DNA of 64,000 bases from Gautieria morchelliformis (GCA_015179125.1 WHVA01000394.1:45652-109651), one strand, 5' to 3'. Counted from the first letter of the stretch, positions 8,958 through 20,179 are shown. Numbers and translations are program-made. The notes: generated from the sequence alone by a model not told the origin.

Positions 8958-8970
8958 GGTTATGGGCCCC
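8958..8970 (+). promoter_or_regulatory. Primer-binding site of copia A, overlapping the Gag start codon
   Basis: GGTTATGGGCCCC follows the LTR. It is complementary to the anticodon arm of eukaryotic initiator tRNA-Met (GGGCCCAUAACC), the half-tRNA priming mode known from Drosophila copia. Its ATG at 8962 is also the first codon of the Gag ORF. Confidence 0.8.
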
Positions 8971-9825
8971 GGTGATAGTACAGTACCTACCAGCGGCGCA
9001 AAGTCTTTCGCAATTCCCAAGCTCACCCGGGATGGGTCGAACTGGGTAACGTGGAAGATACAGACAAGGGCTACCCTCGCGGCAAACAAGGGTGTGCTAC
9101 GACACCTCGATGGCACAGCTCGGATACCAGCCCCGATCCCGACGTACCCTCCGAACCAGGTCCTGGATGAGGACGAGGAGGAGGCACTCGAGAAGGCAGA
9201 GAAGCGTTGGGATGAATATCACCAACGCGAGGCCTTAATTACTGCACAGATCTTCACGACAATACCGGACTCACTCTTGATAGAGGTTTGGAAGCTCAGT
9301 TCAGTGAAGGAAATCTGGGAGGCGATATGTGCAAAGCACGAGAGTAGAGCTCTCACGGTCAAGGTCGATATACGGCGCAGGATGTACGAGATGAAGTGTG
9401 AGGACGAGTCGAATGTTCGCACCCACCTCGAAGCTCTCATGAAAATGCAAGAGCAGTTAGCTGGAATGGATGCAGGCCTTACCGACGACGACCTCGTCAC
9501 CGTGATTCTAGGATCGTTGCCAAAAGGGTACCGACCACTCATCAACGCTATCTCGTTGTCAGCTACGCACGCGCAAGTCACACTCACACCCGATACGGTC
9601 GTCCAGAGCCTACTCGACGAGTTCGAACGGCTCAAGATTGAGGAGCGGCAGCTTAAAGCTACCGAGAGCGCACTCACAGCCGCGAAGGGTCGTGGAAAAG
9701 GCAGACGCACCGACAGCTCTAACAATGCCGGGAAGCCTGATATTGAGTGCTGGAAATGCGGTAAAAAGGGGCATATAAAAGCTGATTGTAGATCAAAAGG
9801 GAAAAAAGGAGAAGGACGGCGATAA
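8962..9825 (+). CDS. Copia A Gag
   Basis: A 287-residue Gag-like protein beginning MGPGDSTVPTSG, with the start codon inside the primer-binding site. The central part resembles the UBN2/copia Gag domain (LTRDGSNWVTWK, the acidic EDEEEALEKAEKRW helix). The C-terminus has one CCHC zinc knuckle, CWKCGKKGHIKADC, expected to bind the RNA genome. The frame ends shortly after the knuckle in an A-rich tract (9800-9825). The protease frame starts 28 nt later in the +1 frame, so a programmed +1 shift or an indel in the A run are both possible. Confidence 0.85.
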   Translation: MGPGDSTVPTSGAKSFAIPKLTRDGSNWVTWKIQTRATLAANKGVLRHLDGTARIPAPIPTYPPNQVLDEDEEEALEKAEKRWDEYHQREALITAQIFTTIPDSLLIEVWKLSSVKEIWEAICAKHESRALTVKVDIRRRMYEMKCEDESNVRTHLEALMKMQEQLAGMDAGLTDDDLVTVILGSLPKGYRPLINAISLSATHAQVTLTPDTVVQSLLDEFERLKIEERQLKATESALTAAKGRGKGRRTDSSNNAGKPDIECWKCGKKGHIKADCRSKGKKGEGRR

Positions 9826-9853
9826 AAAGAAGGGGAGCGAGTCAGTAAATGCT

Positions 9854-11122
9854 GTGACCGAGGACAGCGAGTGGGCCTTCACCACCACATTCGCCGGTCA
9901 CATACTCTCTCGGGAGAGTAGCAAGCACAAAGGAACCGAAGTCGATGTCTATGACTCGGGAGCCTCGACTCACATGTCCCCAGATCGCCATCGGTTCACC
10001 ACCTTCAAAGAGATCCCACCCCGAAGAATTGCCGCAGCCGAACAGACGATCTTCACCGCGACCGGCGTTGGAGACATGCGTGTTGTCATCCCGAATGGGA
10101 AAACAACGACCTACATAATGCTGAAGGACGTACTCTATTGCCAGGACTTGGCATTCACATTGATATCGCTAGTGCGATGTGATAAAGCTGGATTCGCCGT
10201 ATTGCTACGCGATCAGCATTGCACGATCCGAGACGCGAAAGGCACGACTGTGGGCAAGATACCGCTCAGAGATGGACTGTACAAGGTGGAACACGCACCA
10301 CCTACAGAATCGGCCAACGCCGTGCAGAAAGTCCTCACCATCGACGAGCTCCATCGCCGGATGGGTCACATCTCCCCGCGCGCCATAAAAAGCCTCTTAA
10401 TCAGAGGCGTCATCACCGGCATTGAGGTAGATAAGAAGAGCGTACCTACGTTCTGTACCTCTTGCGCGCAAGGGAAAATGACGCGCAAACCTATTCCTAG
10501 GGAACGGATAGGGCCGCGAGCTACAAAGCTCGGTGAAAAAATACATAGCGACGTATGGGGACCTACCACACCCCAGAGCTACGATGGGAGAGAATACTTT
10601 GTCACCTTTACCGATGATTTCACTCGCTGGTCACGCGTCGAACCAATGAAAAGGAAAAGTGAAGTACTTACTTTCTACAAGCAGTACGAGGCTTGGATAG
10701 AAACACAGCATGGCGGGAAAGTCAAACGACTTCAAAGTGATCGAGGGGGAGAATATCTATCCGAGGAGTTTGATCAGCATCTGAAGTCGAAGGGAATAGT
10801 CCGAAGTCTTACCGTTCACGATACGCCCGAGCAGAACGGCGTAGCAGAACGTCTAAACCGCACCTTGATCGAGCATGCACGCGCCATGCACTACGCAGCC
10901 GATTTACCCAAGTTTCTATGGCCAGAGTCCGTTCAGCATACGGTCTGGCTCAAGAATCGCACGTCCACTTACCTGTTGGACGGGAAAACCCCCTATGGCC
11001 CCGTACCTCCCGTACGCCGAGCTCATGTTCAACAAGAAACCGGATTTGGCAAACTTACCGGAATGGGGTGCCAAGGTCTGGGTGCTAAAGGAGGATCGCG
11101 GGAAGCTAGACGCAAAAGCTGA
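9854..11122 (+). CDS. Copia A protease and integrase
   Basis: The frame carries the aspartic protease motif (VYDSGASTHMS, near residue 30), the GAG-pre-integrase HHCC zinc-binding region (HRRMGHIS ... CTSCAQGK) and the integrase core (HSDVWGP, DRGGEY, then a downstream E at NGVAERLNRTL). After about 11000 the frame turns into unrelated sequence. The proper continuation is in the next frame, with a short duplication-like GTACCTCCCGTAC at the break. The polyprotein is therefore frameshifted near 11000-11025. Confidence 0.85.
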   Translation: MTEDSEWAFTTTFAGHILSRESSKHKGTEVDVYDSGASTHMSPDRHRFTTFKEIPPRRIAAAEQTIFTATGVGDMRVVIPNGKTTTYIMLKDVLYCQDLAFTLISLVRCDKAGFAVLLRDQHCTIRDAKGTTVGKIPLRDGLYKVEHAPPTESANAVQKVLTIDELHRRMGHISPRAIKSLLIRGVITGIEVDKKSVPTFCTSCAQGKMTRKPIPRERIGPRATKLGEKIHSDVWGPTTPQSYDGREYFVTFTDDFTRWSRVEPMKRKSEVLTFYKQYEAWIETQHGGKVKRLQSDRGGEYLSEEFDQHLKSKGIVRSLTVHDTPEQNGVAERLNRTLIEHARAMHYAADLPKFLWPESVQHTVWLKNRTSTYLLDGKTPYGPVPPVRRAHVQQETGFGKLTGMGCQGLGAKGGSREARRKS

Positions 11123-13286
11123 TGAAGGGCGCTGGGTTGGATATAGCAGGCAAAGTCAAGCTCACCGAGTGTATTGGCCGGGGAAACAACGAGTGACAGA
11201 CGAACGCAATATTGCGTTCGACAACAACGTCACCGTTGGTCCAAGCAATGTATTGGCCGAGAATGAAGGGGAGAGCACACAGCGCAGTCAGCGCGTTGCT
11301 CCAAACCAAAATCACAACTTACCTCAAGAAAATACCAGCGAAGAACCAGCTCCGCATCCGCAAGCACCGCAAGTAGACCCGCTCGAAGGTTTCGAGCCGC
11401 CTGAACCTGCAACGGAACCCGAGCAAGGGCGCGGACATAGACTACGCAAACCGTCAGCGTATGTCCGCGATATTGCTCAGGGCCAGGGCACGAGCTCCGG
11501 ACGTGCAAACGCACCCGTATATCCGCGTGGCATGCCGATCCCACCCCAAAACTCAGGTGGGGACTCCAGGGAGACCGCTGCCATCGCAGCCCTCCAGGAT
11601 TCCGAGTACCCCGTCGATTGGGACCACGACGACGTCGAACTCGAGGGGGAGTATATGGAGTACGCGATGCTAGCAGCACAAAGCGTGGGAAATGACCCCA
11701 AGAACGTCGAAGAAGCTAGAAAACTCGATGATTGGCTAGAATGGGACGCGTCAATAAAAAAGGAGTTGAAACAGCACGAAGAGGTTGGTACCTGGGAACT
11801 GGTAGAGCCACCTAAGGACGCGAACATCGTTGGAAGTCGGATCGTTCTCCACTATAAGCACGACGCGAGCGGCAACCTTGTCAGCCGCAAAAGCAGGGTC
11901 GTCGCCCAGGGGTTCACGCAAGTCGAAGGCATAGATTATAACGAGACCTTCGCGCCGACAGCGAAGCTCTCAGCGATCCGGATCATCGCGGCTCTGGCGG
12001 TCAGAAATGATTGGGAATTGGAGCAGACAGATGTGGAAGGAGCCTACCTCAATGCACGGCTGAGGGAGACCATCTACATGCGCCAGCCCAGAGGATACGA
12101 GGTTCGAGGCAAAGAGAACCACATATGCCTCCTAAAACGAGCGATCTACGGACTGAGACAGTCCGGGCACGAGTGGTACGACCACCTGTGCGCGATCATG
12201 TTCAAACTCCGGTTTAGGAGATGCCGGGTTGAACACGCCGCCTTTTTTAAGCATGAAGACAATAACAGTCTATTTGTCGCTGCAGACGTTGACGACATGA
12301 CCATCGCTGGAAGCTCAAGAGAGGTCATCCGCGAGTTTAAGTCAGAACTTAGCCAGGAGGTCAAAATCAAGGACCTAGGCGACCTACACTGGATGCTAGG
12401 CATCGAAGTCACAAGGGACAGGAAGGCTCGAACAATATCGTTCTCGCAGCACGCGTATATTACAAAGATACTGGAGAGATTCGGACTACAAGATGCAGAG
12501 GGCCTATCGACCCCACTCGACCCGCATCACAAGTTGAGCCTAGCCCAATGCCCTGTAACGCCGCGCCACTACGAAGCGGTCCAGGGAGTCCCATACCGCA
12601 AGGCCATCGGATCCCTAATGTACGCAGCCCTCGGAACGAGGCCGGACATCATGTTCGCCGTCACCTTCTTGTCGCAGTTCATGCAGAATCCGGGACGGCC
12701 TCATTGGGAAGAGGTGAAGCGAGTTTTTCGTTACCTGAAAGGAACGATCGACCAGAAGCTGGTGATCGGTGTCAGGAATCGGTGGACATGGGCGAAACCA
12801 GGAAAACAAGAACGCACCGGACTCAAAGGGTTTTCGGATGCCGATGGAGCCTCACAGCACCATCGATATTCGATATCCGGCTACGTGTTCACCATAGACG
12901 GAGGTGCCGTTTCCTGGAGCTTGAAAAAACAATCCATCGTCGCGTTATCCACAACCGAAGCGGAATATATAGCTGCCACTCACGCAGCGAAGGAAACCCT
13001 ATGGATCCGCATGTTCATCGCCGAAATCGCTCGACCTCTCACACAGCCCGCCACCCTATACTGCGATAACCAATCAGCGATATCAGTCTCGAAGAAGGAC
13101 CAATACAAGGCACGCACCAAGCATATTGACGTACGATACCACTTCATCCGCGATGTGGTCAAACGCGGCCTGATTTCCATCGACTACTGCCCTACAACTG
13201 ACATGCCGGCGGACATGCTCACGAAGGCCCTGCCGGCTCCACAGCTCGCTCGCCTTCGAATGTCCGTTGGAGTGCGTTCAGCTTAA
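11005..13286 (+). CDS. Copia A reverse transcriptase and RNase H
   Basis: Open in the third frame from upstream (10875), with genuine homology from about 11020 (LMFNKKPDLANLPEWGAKVW). It covers the end of the integrase region, a Pro-rich linker, the RT (fingers KSRVVAQGFTQ, LEQTDVEGAYLNA, catalytic ADVDDMTIAG in place of the usual YVDD) and the copia-type RNase H (STTEAEYIAATHAAKE, CDNQSAI, ARTKHIDVRYHF). It ends just before the purine tract. Intact as an ORF, but disconnected from the integrase frame. Confidence 0.85.
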
Positions 13287-13293
13287 GGGAGAG

Positions 13294-13533
13294 TGTTAGC
13301 GTTAGTGTTAGTAAGCAGAGAACGCACGGACCATGATGCTATTATATAAGCTCGGTAGAACATCGTCTCACCTCAGTGAAACAGCAGTTCACTGAGGTGA
13401 GACTTACCTATCGTTGGACAGACAGTTTACTTACCATATCCCCATAGATAACCTGTCTTTAGGTACTTAACTATATAGATAGTGAAACTGCCGTTCACTG
13501 AGATAACCTGTCTTTAGCGCAAAGACATTTTCA
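13294..13533 (+). repeat. Right LTR of copia A
   Basis: About eight substitutions from the left LTR. Two fall in the loop of the CCTCAGTGAA hairpin and none in its stem. Confidence 0.95.
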
Positions 13534-13596
13534 CTCTGTGCCGCTCAAGGAATTCGCAAGACAAAGGTCATAATTATAATTAGATTAGCAACTTAT

Positions 13597-13683
13597 GTAT
13601 TTAAGGCAGCGACTTGCGTCGCTGCAAATCATTGAACTGAACGATACTTCATATCTTATTTGTAAGCGTCTTCGATCTATAAT
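13597..13683 (+). repeat. Relic LTR related to family B, interrupted by element B
   Basis: TATTTAAGGCAGCGAC followed by a changed loop and GTCGCTGC (13606-13625), then CATATCTTAT and TTCGATCTATA, matches the 3' half of a B-family LTR read on the plus strand, with many differences. Element B inserted into it at ATAAT. The downstream remainder may be 18285-18340, which carries another ACTCAGTGAAC/TTCACTGAGT hairpin. Confidence 0.6.
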
Positions 13684-13941
13684 TATAGGTCGAAGTAAGA
13701 TATAAGATGAAGTTGTGAATTTGATAGTGAGCAGCGACCCAGGTCGCTGCCTTAAATACACAAGAGCTCGTTCTAATTATACTAAAGATCTATTGTCTGC
13801 AAGGGCCACTGGCTTTGCATATTCTCCACTGTCCACCGTTCCTTACCCCCTGCATACTTTCCACCGTCCACCATCCTTTGTCTCGGCACCGAGACACGTT
13901 GTTATACCGAAGTGTCGGGTGCGACAATTCAATTCCCAACA
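13684..13941 (-). repeat. 3' LTR of copia B
   Basis: Identical to the other LTR except at one position near 13786. In sense orientation a GTATAAT box is followed about 35 bp later by a GCAGCGAC/GTCGCTGC hairpin (13731-13750). Confidence 0.95.
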
Positions 13942-13974
13942 CTCCCCCTCACTTCGGTAAAATCGACACTCCCC

Positions 13975-16900
13975 CTAAACAAAACCCAACTTTCCACACA
14001 GATATCTGTGCTGATGTCCCTCAAGACCCTTAGTCATTAAATCCGCAGGATTCTCCTTCGACCTGACGTATGTGAGTGAAGCTTCGTTGGAAGCCACTTT
14101 CTCGCGGATAAAATGGTAGGCAACATTTATGTGTTTAGTCCGAGCATGATACGTGGTGTCGTGGGAAAGGGTGATGGCCCCAAGATTATTGGATCTGATC
14201 GACGTCGGTTTATCTTGATCAAAACCCAGTTCTTGGAGCACCCTCCTAAGCCAAACGAGTTCTTTAGCCCCCTCGGTAATGGCAATATATTCAGCCTCGG
14301 TCGTGGACAAAGAGGCGGTGCATTGGACCTTGGAGCTCCAGGCAATTGACCCCCCGCCCAGTATCGCCACATATCCTCCAATTGATCTAGCGTCGGATCG
14401 GTTGGCGTAGTCTGCATCGGTGAACAGCTCAAGGTCGTTTTTAGTTTCCTTCCTGTAGAGGATACCCCCGTCTCGCGTCCCTTTGAGATAACGAAGGTCA
14501 TGTTTGATCGCAGTCCAGTGCTCCGGCCCATAAGAATTGGTGAATTGGCTGAGGTGCTGGACTGCGAAAGCGATGTCGGGTTGAGTTCCAAGCGCTGCGT
14601 ACATGAGTGACCCAATTGCCTGGGCGTAGGGCACGTCGATTTTAGGCTCTCCCCCTGATTCAAGAGGTATGTCGAGTTTGGTGGAGGTGCTGAACGGGGT
14701 TGCTACCGGGTACGCCTCCTGCATATTGAATCGTGCGAGCATGACGTCGATGTACGGCCCTTGCAAGATCTTGAGGGTCCCCTCCTCCCTGTTCCTTTCC
14801 ACCCTTATACCCAGAATTCTGTCCATTCTCCCTAAATCCGTCATCACAAACTTCCCATTGAGCTCTTCCTTTACCCTGGTCATCCCACTGACTGTATTCG
14901 CCACTAATCCTAAATCGTCAACGTAAACGGCTATGGCCTTGATGTTGGGTCCGGACTTCCTAATGTAGATACATTCATCGGCGGAGCTTTGGATGTAACC
15001 GAGGTCGAGTAGTTCGTTTCGGAGCCGCTGGTGCCAAGCGCGCCCTGCCTGTTTAAGTCCATAGATAGCTCGGCGTAGCTTCAACACTCGTCCAGATCCA
15101 TCGTTGAACCCTTCTGGCTGTCTCATGTAGATTTCCTCCACCAATTCTGAGTTCAGATAAGCTCCCTTCACATCCATCATCTCGATCTCCCAGTCCTCCG
15201 AGTTCGCAATGGCTAATAGGAGTCACAGTGAGTCAAACTTGACAACGGGTGAGGTTATATCATAATAATCCATTCCTGGCCTTTGCGTGAACCCCTGCGC
15301 CACCACTCGCGCCTTTCCCTTCTCGAACTCTCCATCCGGCCTGGTTTTTACCACGTATACCCATCGGCACCCAATGGTATTGCGGTCTGGCGGCAGTTTT
15401 ACCAGTTCCCACGTCCCAATCTCGCGGTGTTGCTCCATTTCTGTTTCCATTGCCTTTTCCCAAATGGGTGCGTCTGGTCGGTTAATTGCCTCGGTATAGC
15501 TGTTTGGTTCGGTGATAATGTCTGTGCTGACTAGTGCTCGATCCGGATCATTAAGTTTCCTGTAGTCTGGCCTGTTAGTTATTCGATTGCTGCGTCAGAT
15601 CTCCGGTGTCTCAGTTAGCGTTGTCATGGTTATCACCGATGTGTGTGGGGTCACTTCCGCTCCTTCGTTCACTTCTGCCTCCCCTGCTTCTTCCGCGTCC
15701 ACTCCCCCTGGCTGCTGCTCGCTCGCTCCTATCTCCTCCTCGAGCACAGCCGTTCTGGTCTCATCCTCGTCAGGTACAGGGTAAAGTTTAGTATCTTCTT
15801 CATTGAATGTGATGTTTCTGGAAATCTGAACATGTCTGGAATGTTTGTTATAATACTTCCAGGCCTTCGCGTGTTCGGCGACGCCAACGAACAAGTGCTC
15901 TTCCACGTTTGGATCTAACTTGGCACGCCGTTGGTCCGGTACCATTACCCAGCAGCGTGTCCCAAACTCCTCAAGTCGTGATACATCGGGTTTCCTCCCA
16001 AAGAAAGCTTGGTAAGGCATAGTTCCAGTTCCAAGAGTTTGGGTTGGTGACCTATTTTTAATATAGCATGCATACGCCACTGCCTCGGGCCACAAGGTCT
16101 TGGGTAAGTTCTTGGCAAAAATCATGGCACATGTGTGTTCGAGTAGGGTTCTATTGAGCCGTTGGGCGATACCGTTCTGGGCTGGTGAATAGGGTGTGGT
16201 CGTTTCCATAATGATACCGTGCTGGGTGCAATAGTCTTTGAAAGCTCTATTAACGTATTCCGCCCCGTTATCAGAACGAAAGACTTTGACCCTGTTACCA
16301 GTTTGTGTTTCTACCAAGTTCTTGAAACCTTCAAAGTTTTTTAGCGCCTCATCTTTTGTGTTCCCGAAGTAGATCACCGAGTATCTTGTTTTGGCATCTG
16401 TGAAGGAGTAAAAGTAACGCTCACGGGCTGGTCCTTCAACTTGGGCCGGTCCCCATACGTCAGATACGATCAGATCGCCCGGTGTTTTGGCGATCTCTTC
16501 GGCAGACTTCGGGAATGGTGCCACATGTCGCTTCCCCTGGATGCAGGCAGTGCATTTGGTGGGCGCCTGTGACTCGTCGATGAGCAACCCTTGGACCAGG
16601 TGATTGTTTTGGATGGTTTTGATGGTCCACGGGTTGACATGGCCGAGCACGCGGTGCCATTTGTCTAAGGTGCACGCTCCTGCTACTGCCACAAAATCCC
16701 TTGCCTCACTCCCCACTGTTCCTCTACACCTCATCCGGTACATCCTCCCCACCTTCTGCCCCATTCCGAACAATACTCCTGACTTCGATCTGAATTTGAC
16801 GGCGGATGAAGTAAAGGTGGCTGTGTGCCCGAGATCTGTGAGGCGCCCTACGCTCATGAGATTGTTGGGTGCATCAGGGGCATGTTTTACATCATTAAGT

Positions 16901-17931
16901 TTGATATTGAATGTAGATGTGCCGACTTTGAATTCTATGGGTACTGTTCCTCGCCCCAGTGTTGTGAGTGAGGCTCCAGGCGTGATACCGTCGATGACCG
17001 TGCTCTCTTTAGTGTAGGTCGAAAAGTTGTGTCGATCACGGGCTATGTGAGTAGTCGCCGCCGAGTCTGCGAGCCAGTCCGACGCCGAGATAGAGATGAA
17101 GATTCTGTCATCAGCCATAAAAGCAAAATCTTTTTCCTCGGCCTGTTGGGCCGTATCGTTATCTTTTGACTTGTACCACGCTGGTGCCTGCCCTTCCTTT
17201 CCTCCTCCCTTCGCCCAACAGTCCTTTATGTAGTGCCCCTTCTTGCCGCAATTCCGGCATTTCCCTTTCGTGGCACCCAAATCATCACGTGTCTGCTGTG
17301 CCCTCAGCGCCGTTTGTCGTGCCGCGCCTGCCTGCCGAGCCCGATCTTCATCCAAGATCCTGGCTATTAAGATGTCCGATGTGAGTACCGCGCCACCTGC
17401 GTTTACTGCTGTCATGAATGGAGACCACGAATCGGGCAAGGATGTGAGGAGCGTATTCGTGAAGTCAATGTCAGTAATTAGTTATCCGCGGGCATTCAAT
17501 TCCTGTTGGAGCCCGCGGAGTTTGCGCACGTGTTCCTCCATATTAGACCCATCCTCGGCAAAGGTTCTAAAAAAGTCTCGGCGTAGGTTGACAATTCCTA
17601 CCGCCCCTTTAGACTCGAAGATGCCTTGTAACCTAGACCAGATAGCACTGCTAGTCATCATCTGATCAATATAGACTAGATGCTCATCGGTTATGCGTAG
17701 GCAAATTTCTTTTCTGGCTTTCTTGTCTTTCTTCTTCCAATCTGCGATCGCCTGTTGCTCGGCGGCTGTAACGTTCCTGGGGTCAGCCAGTTCCGGTATC
17801 GTTTCGGTTCCGGTGGTGATGTCCCACAGGTCTAGGTCGTCGAGGATCCACTCGAGTCGGCGGCGCCATGCGGCATAATTGTTGCCATTGAGTGGGTTGA
17901 CCTTGTTCGTGTTGTTGGAGCCGAATGACAT
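13975..17931 (-). pseudogene. Copia B gag-pol polyprotein with three nonsense changes
   Basis: All coding blocks lie in one frame, about 1319 codons: Gag (MSFGSNNTNKVNPLNG, UBN2-like), zinc knuckle CRNCGKKGHYIKDC, protease DSAATTHIA, HHCC region, integrase (SDVWGP, RSDNGAEYV), RT with AVYVDDLGLVA, and RNase H. Stops occur at 17482-17484 (TAA where related G has CAA), 15595-15597 (TGA where E has CGA) and 15223-15225 (TGA where E has an Arg codon). No frameshift is needed. It is close to families E and G. Confidence 0.9.
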
Positions 17932-18008
17932 TTTTGGTCGATTGTTACAGATTCTGGGTGTTTATAGAGATGTAGTTTTATGCTTTCTTCGATCTTTTAG
18001 TTATGGCC

Positions 18009-18021
18009 GGGGCCCATAACC
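18009..18021 (-). promoter_or_regulatory. Primer-binding site of copia B
   Basis: Minus-strand GGTTATGGGCCCC adjoining the 5' LTR. Its ATG opens a six-codon upstream ORF (MGPGHN) that ends before the Gag start at 17931. Confidence 0.8.
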
Positions 18022-18279
18022 TATAGGTCGAAGTAAGATATAAGATGAAGTTGTGAATTTGATAGTGAGCAGCGACCCAGGTCGCTGCCTTAAATACACA
18101 AGAGCTCGTTCTAATTATACTAAAGGTCTATTGTCTGCAAGGGCCACTGGCTTTGCATATTCTCCACTGTCCACCGTTCCTTACCCCCTGCATACTTTCC
18201 ACCGTCCACCATCCTTTGTCTCGGCACCGAGACACGTTGTTATACCGAAGTGTCGGGTGCGACAATTCAATTCCCAACA
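18022..18279 (-). repeat. 5' LTR of copia B
   Basis: Matches 13684-13941 at all but about one of 258 positions. Hairpin at 18069-18088. Confidence 0.95.
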
Positions 18280-19265
18280 ATAATAACATATACTCAGTGA
18301 ACTACCCATTCACTGAGTCTCCGTGTGTCTAGTTACAACTGCAACATAGCAACATATTTGAGAGGAGGAGAAAGTGAAGCAGCTTTCCTCGAGAATGGTT
18401 GTTGATGGGTCCATGTGGACACAGTGGCTTCTCTCTCTTAGTCATGACCCAACGAGGCCGCGATACCGGGCAGCGGCAGATGTGACGCATCGCTCTGTTG
18501 GAACAATCGTCAAAGAAAGATATTAGCTCTTTCCTGTCAGATAATTGACTAGACAGACTTCTGGTCTCGCGCGCAAGTGACACTGGGGAAAACGTCCGCT
18601 ATAGGGATCTGGTCCGGAGTGTTGAGCTGAAGATAAAATCGTCCACGCACAGCCGGATTAACGTCTCAGTAGGTGATACGATATGCAATGGCGCGTGCGC
18701 GTACTTCAGGGCTAATCCACGGTGGACCTGAGTAGGGGAAACAAAAAAGTGCCGCAAATTGGACCTCTACGTCTACGTAAGAGCTGAAAGTGCGTAATTG
18801 ACGACTTCTTTGTGACCTCAGCTCTAGCTCAATATCCGGGGTCCGCACTGCATATCGCATTCCTGCAGCGCCCGCATTCTCTGTTCTACTGAGCTGCTTG
18901 ACCACGAACCACCTGGGCGGTCCTAGTTGTCCCTGGCAAAGATGGAGGACAAAGAAGGACCCCCGCGGCATCGAATCGACGCAACATGCAAGCATCCTTT
19001 GTCCCAGTGCGGTCTTGAAAGCAAAGCATCCGCCATATCCTCCCCCGATGTTCCGAAGACGCTGGAAAAGGTGGGGAAGTTGACAGCGACCTCGACGACG
19101 CATACAAAGTACGACACCTCCTTTCATGATCTTTTCTTGACTCTTGTTCCAGAGGTCGTGCACACTGGGTACGATGGCCGCATCGAAGCGGATAGGTCGA
19201 CATCCGTTTCCGAGTTGGAAGCGTGCAAATGTCCGCCGTAGACACGTCCTCCTCGTCAGTCGGCA
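18280..19265. other. Unassigned sequence between copia B and the duplicated segment
   Basis: Begins with the B target duplication and a relic with an ACTCAGTGAAC/TTCACTGAGT hairpin (18292-18318). From 18345 to 19265 there are overlapping ORFs on both strands (longest 165 codons, minus, 18666-19163), but none has a motif I can name. Could be a decayed host gene. Confidence 0.4.
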
Positions 19266-19908
19266 TTCATACTATTACCACGCGACGTACGCTCTTTCAT
19301 GCTTACGGATACGACCGGTACAAGACCAAGTTCTTTAGGAGTACTTTGTCTGGGATCTACAAAATAAAATGGCTGCGACGGATAGCAGATGCGGGGACAG
19401 TGCCTGTTTATCGGCTGATACGAGTCGTGGGCTGCCTCATTCACCCTTACGCGAGTGACCACAGGGTTCATCGTTTGTTGTTTAGTGTAAGGGCTGCTGC
19501 CCATCCCCGTAGTGTGGGTGTATTGGTGGGAGCGTTAACTCCCAATCTCAGGCTGGCGGCAATTGGTGCCGGTCGAGCAGCCCAAGGCTGCCGAGCGTCG
19601 GGAGGTGGTACGTCTGCAAGGGCAGTTGTCAGCTCCGCGAAATAAAAAGGACAATGTCATGGTGGATGCAGATGGTTTGTTTTCCTTACGCGAAGGAAGT
19701 CAGTTACCTACCTCTGAATATCCTAATACAAGTGATTGATAACGTGATATGTCCTCGACACGTCTGAATTTGTCTCGTGTATACGTTCGACCCCGATACA
19801 AACGTATTCGTCCCCGGTAGCCAATCGATGAATTACAGCTGTTCAACTGCACCGGAGTGCCCGACAAATGATGACATTGCAGAACCCCCGATGGCACAGG
19901 AGAAGAAG
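19266..19908. repeat. Left arm of duplicated host segment, copy 2
   Basis: Matches 1-645 with few differences, including the dead module exon (19481-19612, minus). It ends at AGAAG (19904-19908), the target duplication of copia C. The expected continuation (646 onward in copy 1) is found inverted at 42727 and below. Confidence 0.85.
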
Positions 19909-20168
19909 TGTTGGAGATACAAGCGTGACCGAGCTGCGTACACAAGTACCCACATGTTTGGGGATACTTGAGACGCGAGTCGGAGTTCCAGCCTTTCCCT
20001 CAGTTCTATCACACGTACTGTGAGACTGAGGTAAAGTGCTCGTATACTCGCTTATGCATGTTATTGATAGTTCCTGTATCTAGAACTGACACGTCGGGTA
20101 CAGGTATATACAGTTCTATCACACGTACTGTGAGACTGAGAACTGACACGTCGGGTACAGTTCCTACA
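19909..20168 (+). repeat. 5' LTR of copia C
   Basis: TGTTGGAG...CCTACA. It contains an internal duplication of about 57 bp: AGTTCTATCACACGTACTG and AACTGACACGTCGGGTACAG each occur twice. The 3' LTR at 42733 has one copy. The repeated block can fold as a TCACA/TGTGA hairpin. Confidence 0.85.
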
Positions 20169-20179
20169 GGTTATGGGCC
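20169..20179 (+). promoter_or_regulatory. Primer-binding site of copia C
   Basis: GGTTATGGGCC directly after the LTR. The ATG starts a seven-codon ORF (MGLPSTL) ending in TAA, upstream of gag. Confidence 0.75.

Larger units (their letters stand above)
8718..13533 (+). mobile_element. Ty1/copia LTR retrotransposon A, full length
   Basis: A 4816-bp element with 240-bp LTRs at 8718-8957 and 13294-13533, both TG...CA, flanked by CTCTG (8713-8717 and 13534-13538). The primer-binding site follows the left LTR directly. A purine tract (AAGGGAGAG) precedes the right LTR. Domain order is Gag, protease, integrase, reverse transcriptase, RNase H, as in copia. I count about eight differences between the LTRs, so it is older than B and E. 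The coding region is split over three frames, so it is probably inactive. Confidence 0.95.
13684..18279 (-). mobile_element. Ty1/copia LTR retrotransposon B, full length
   Basis: A 4596-bp element on the minus strand with 258-bp LTRs at 13684-13941 and 18022-18279 and ATAAT target duplications (13679-13683 and 18280-18284). I see one difference between the LTRs, so insertion was recent. The LTR 5' end is TGTTGGG, but the 3' end is TATA rather than CA. The single gag-pol frame has three in-frame stops, all C-to-T type. Confidence 0.95.

Noticed and set aside
18666..19163. 165-codon minus ORF with faint resemblance to an alpha-type kinase loop (AFKTAL)
   Set aside because: A single short match without catalytic residues or splice structure; not enough to name it.
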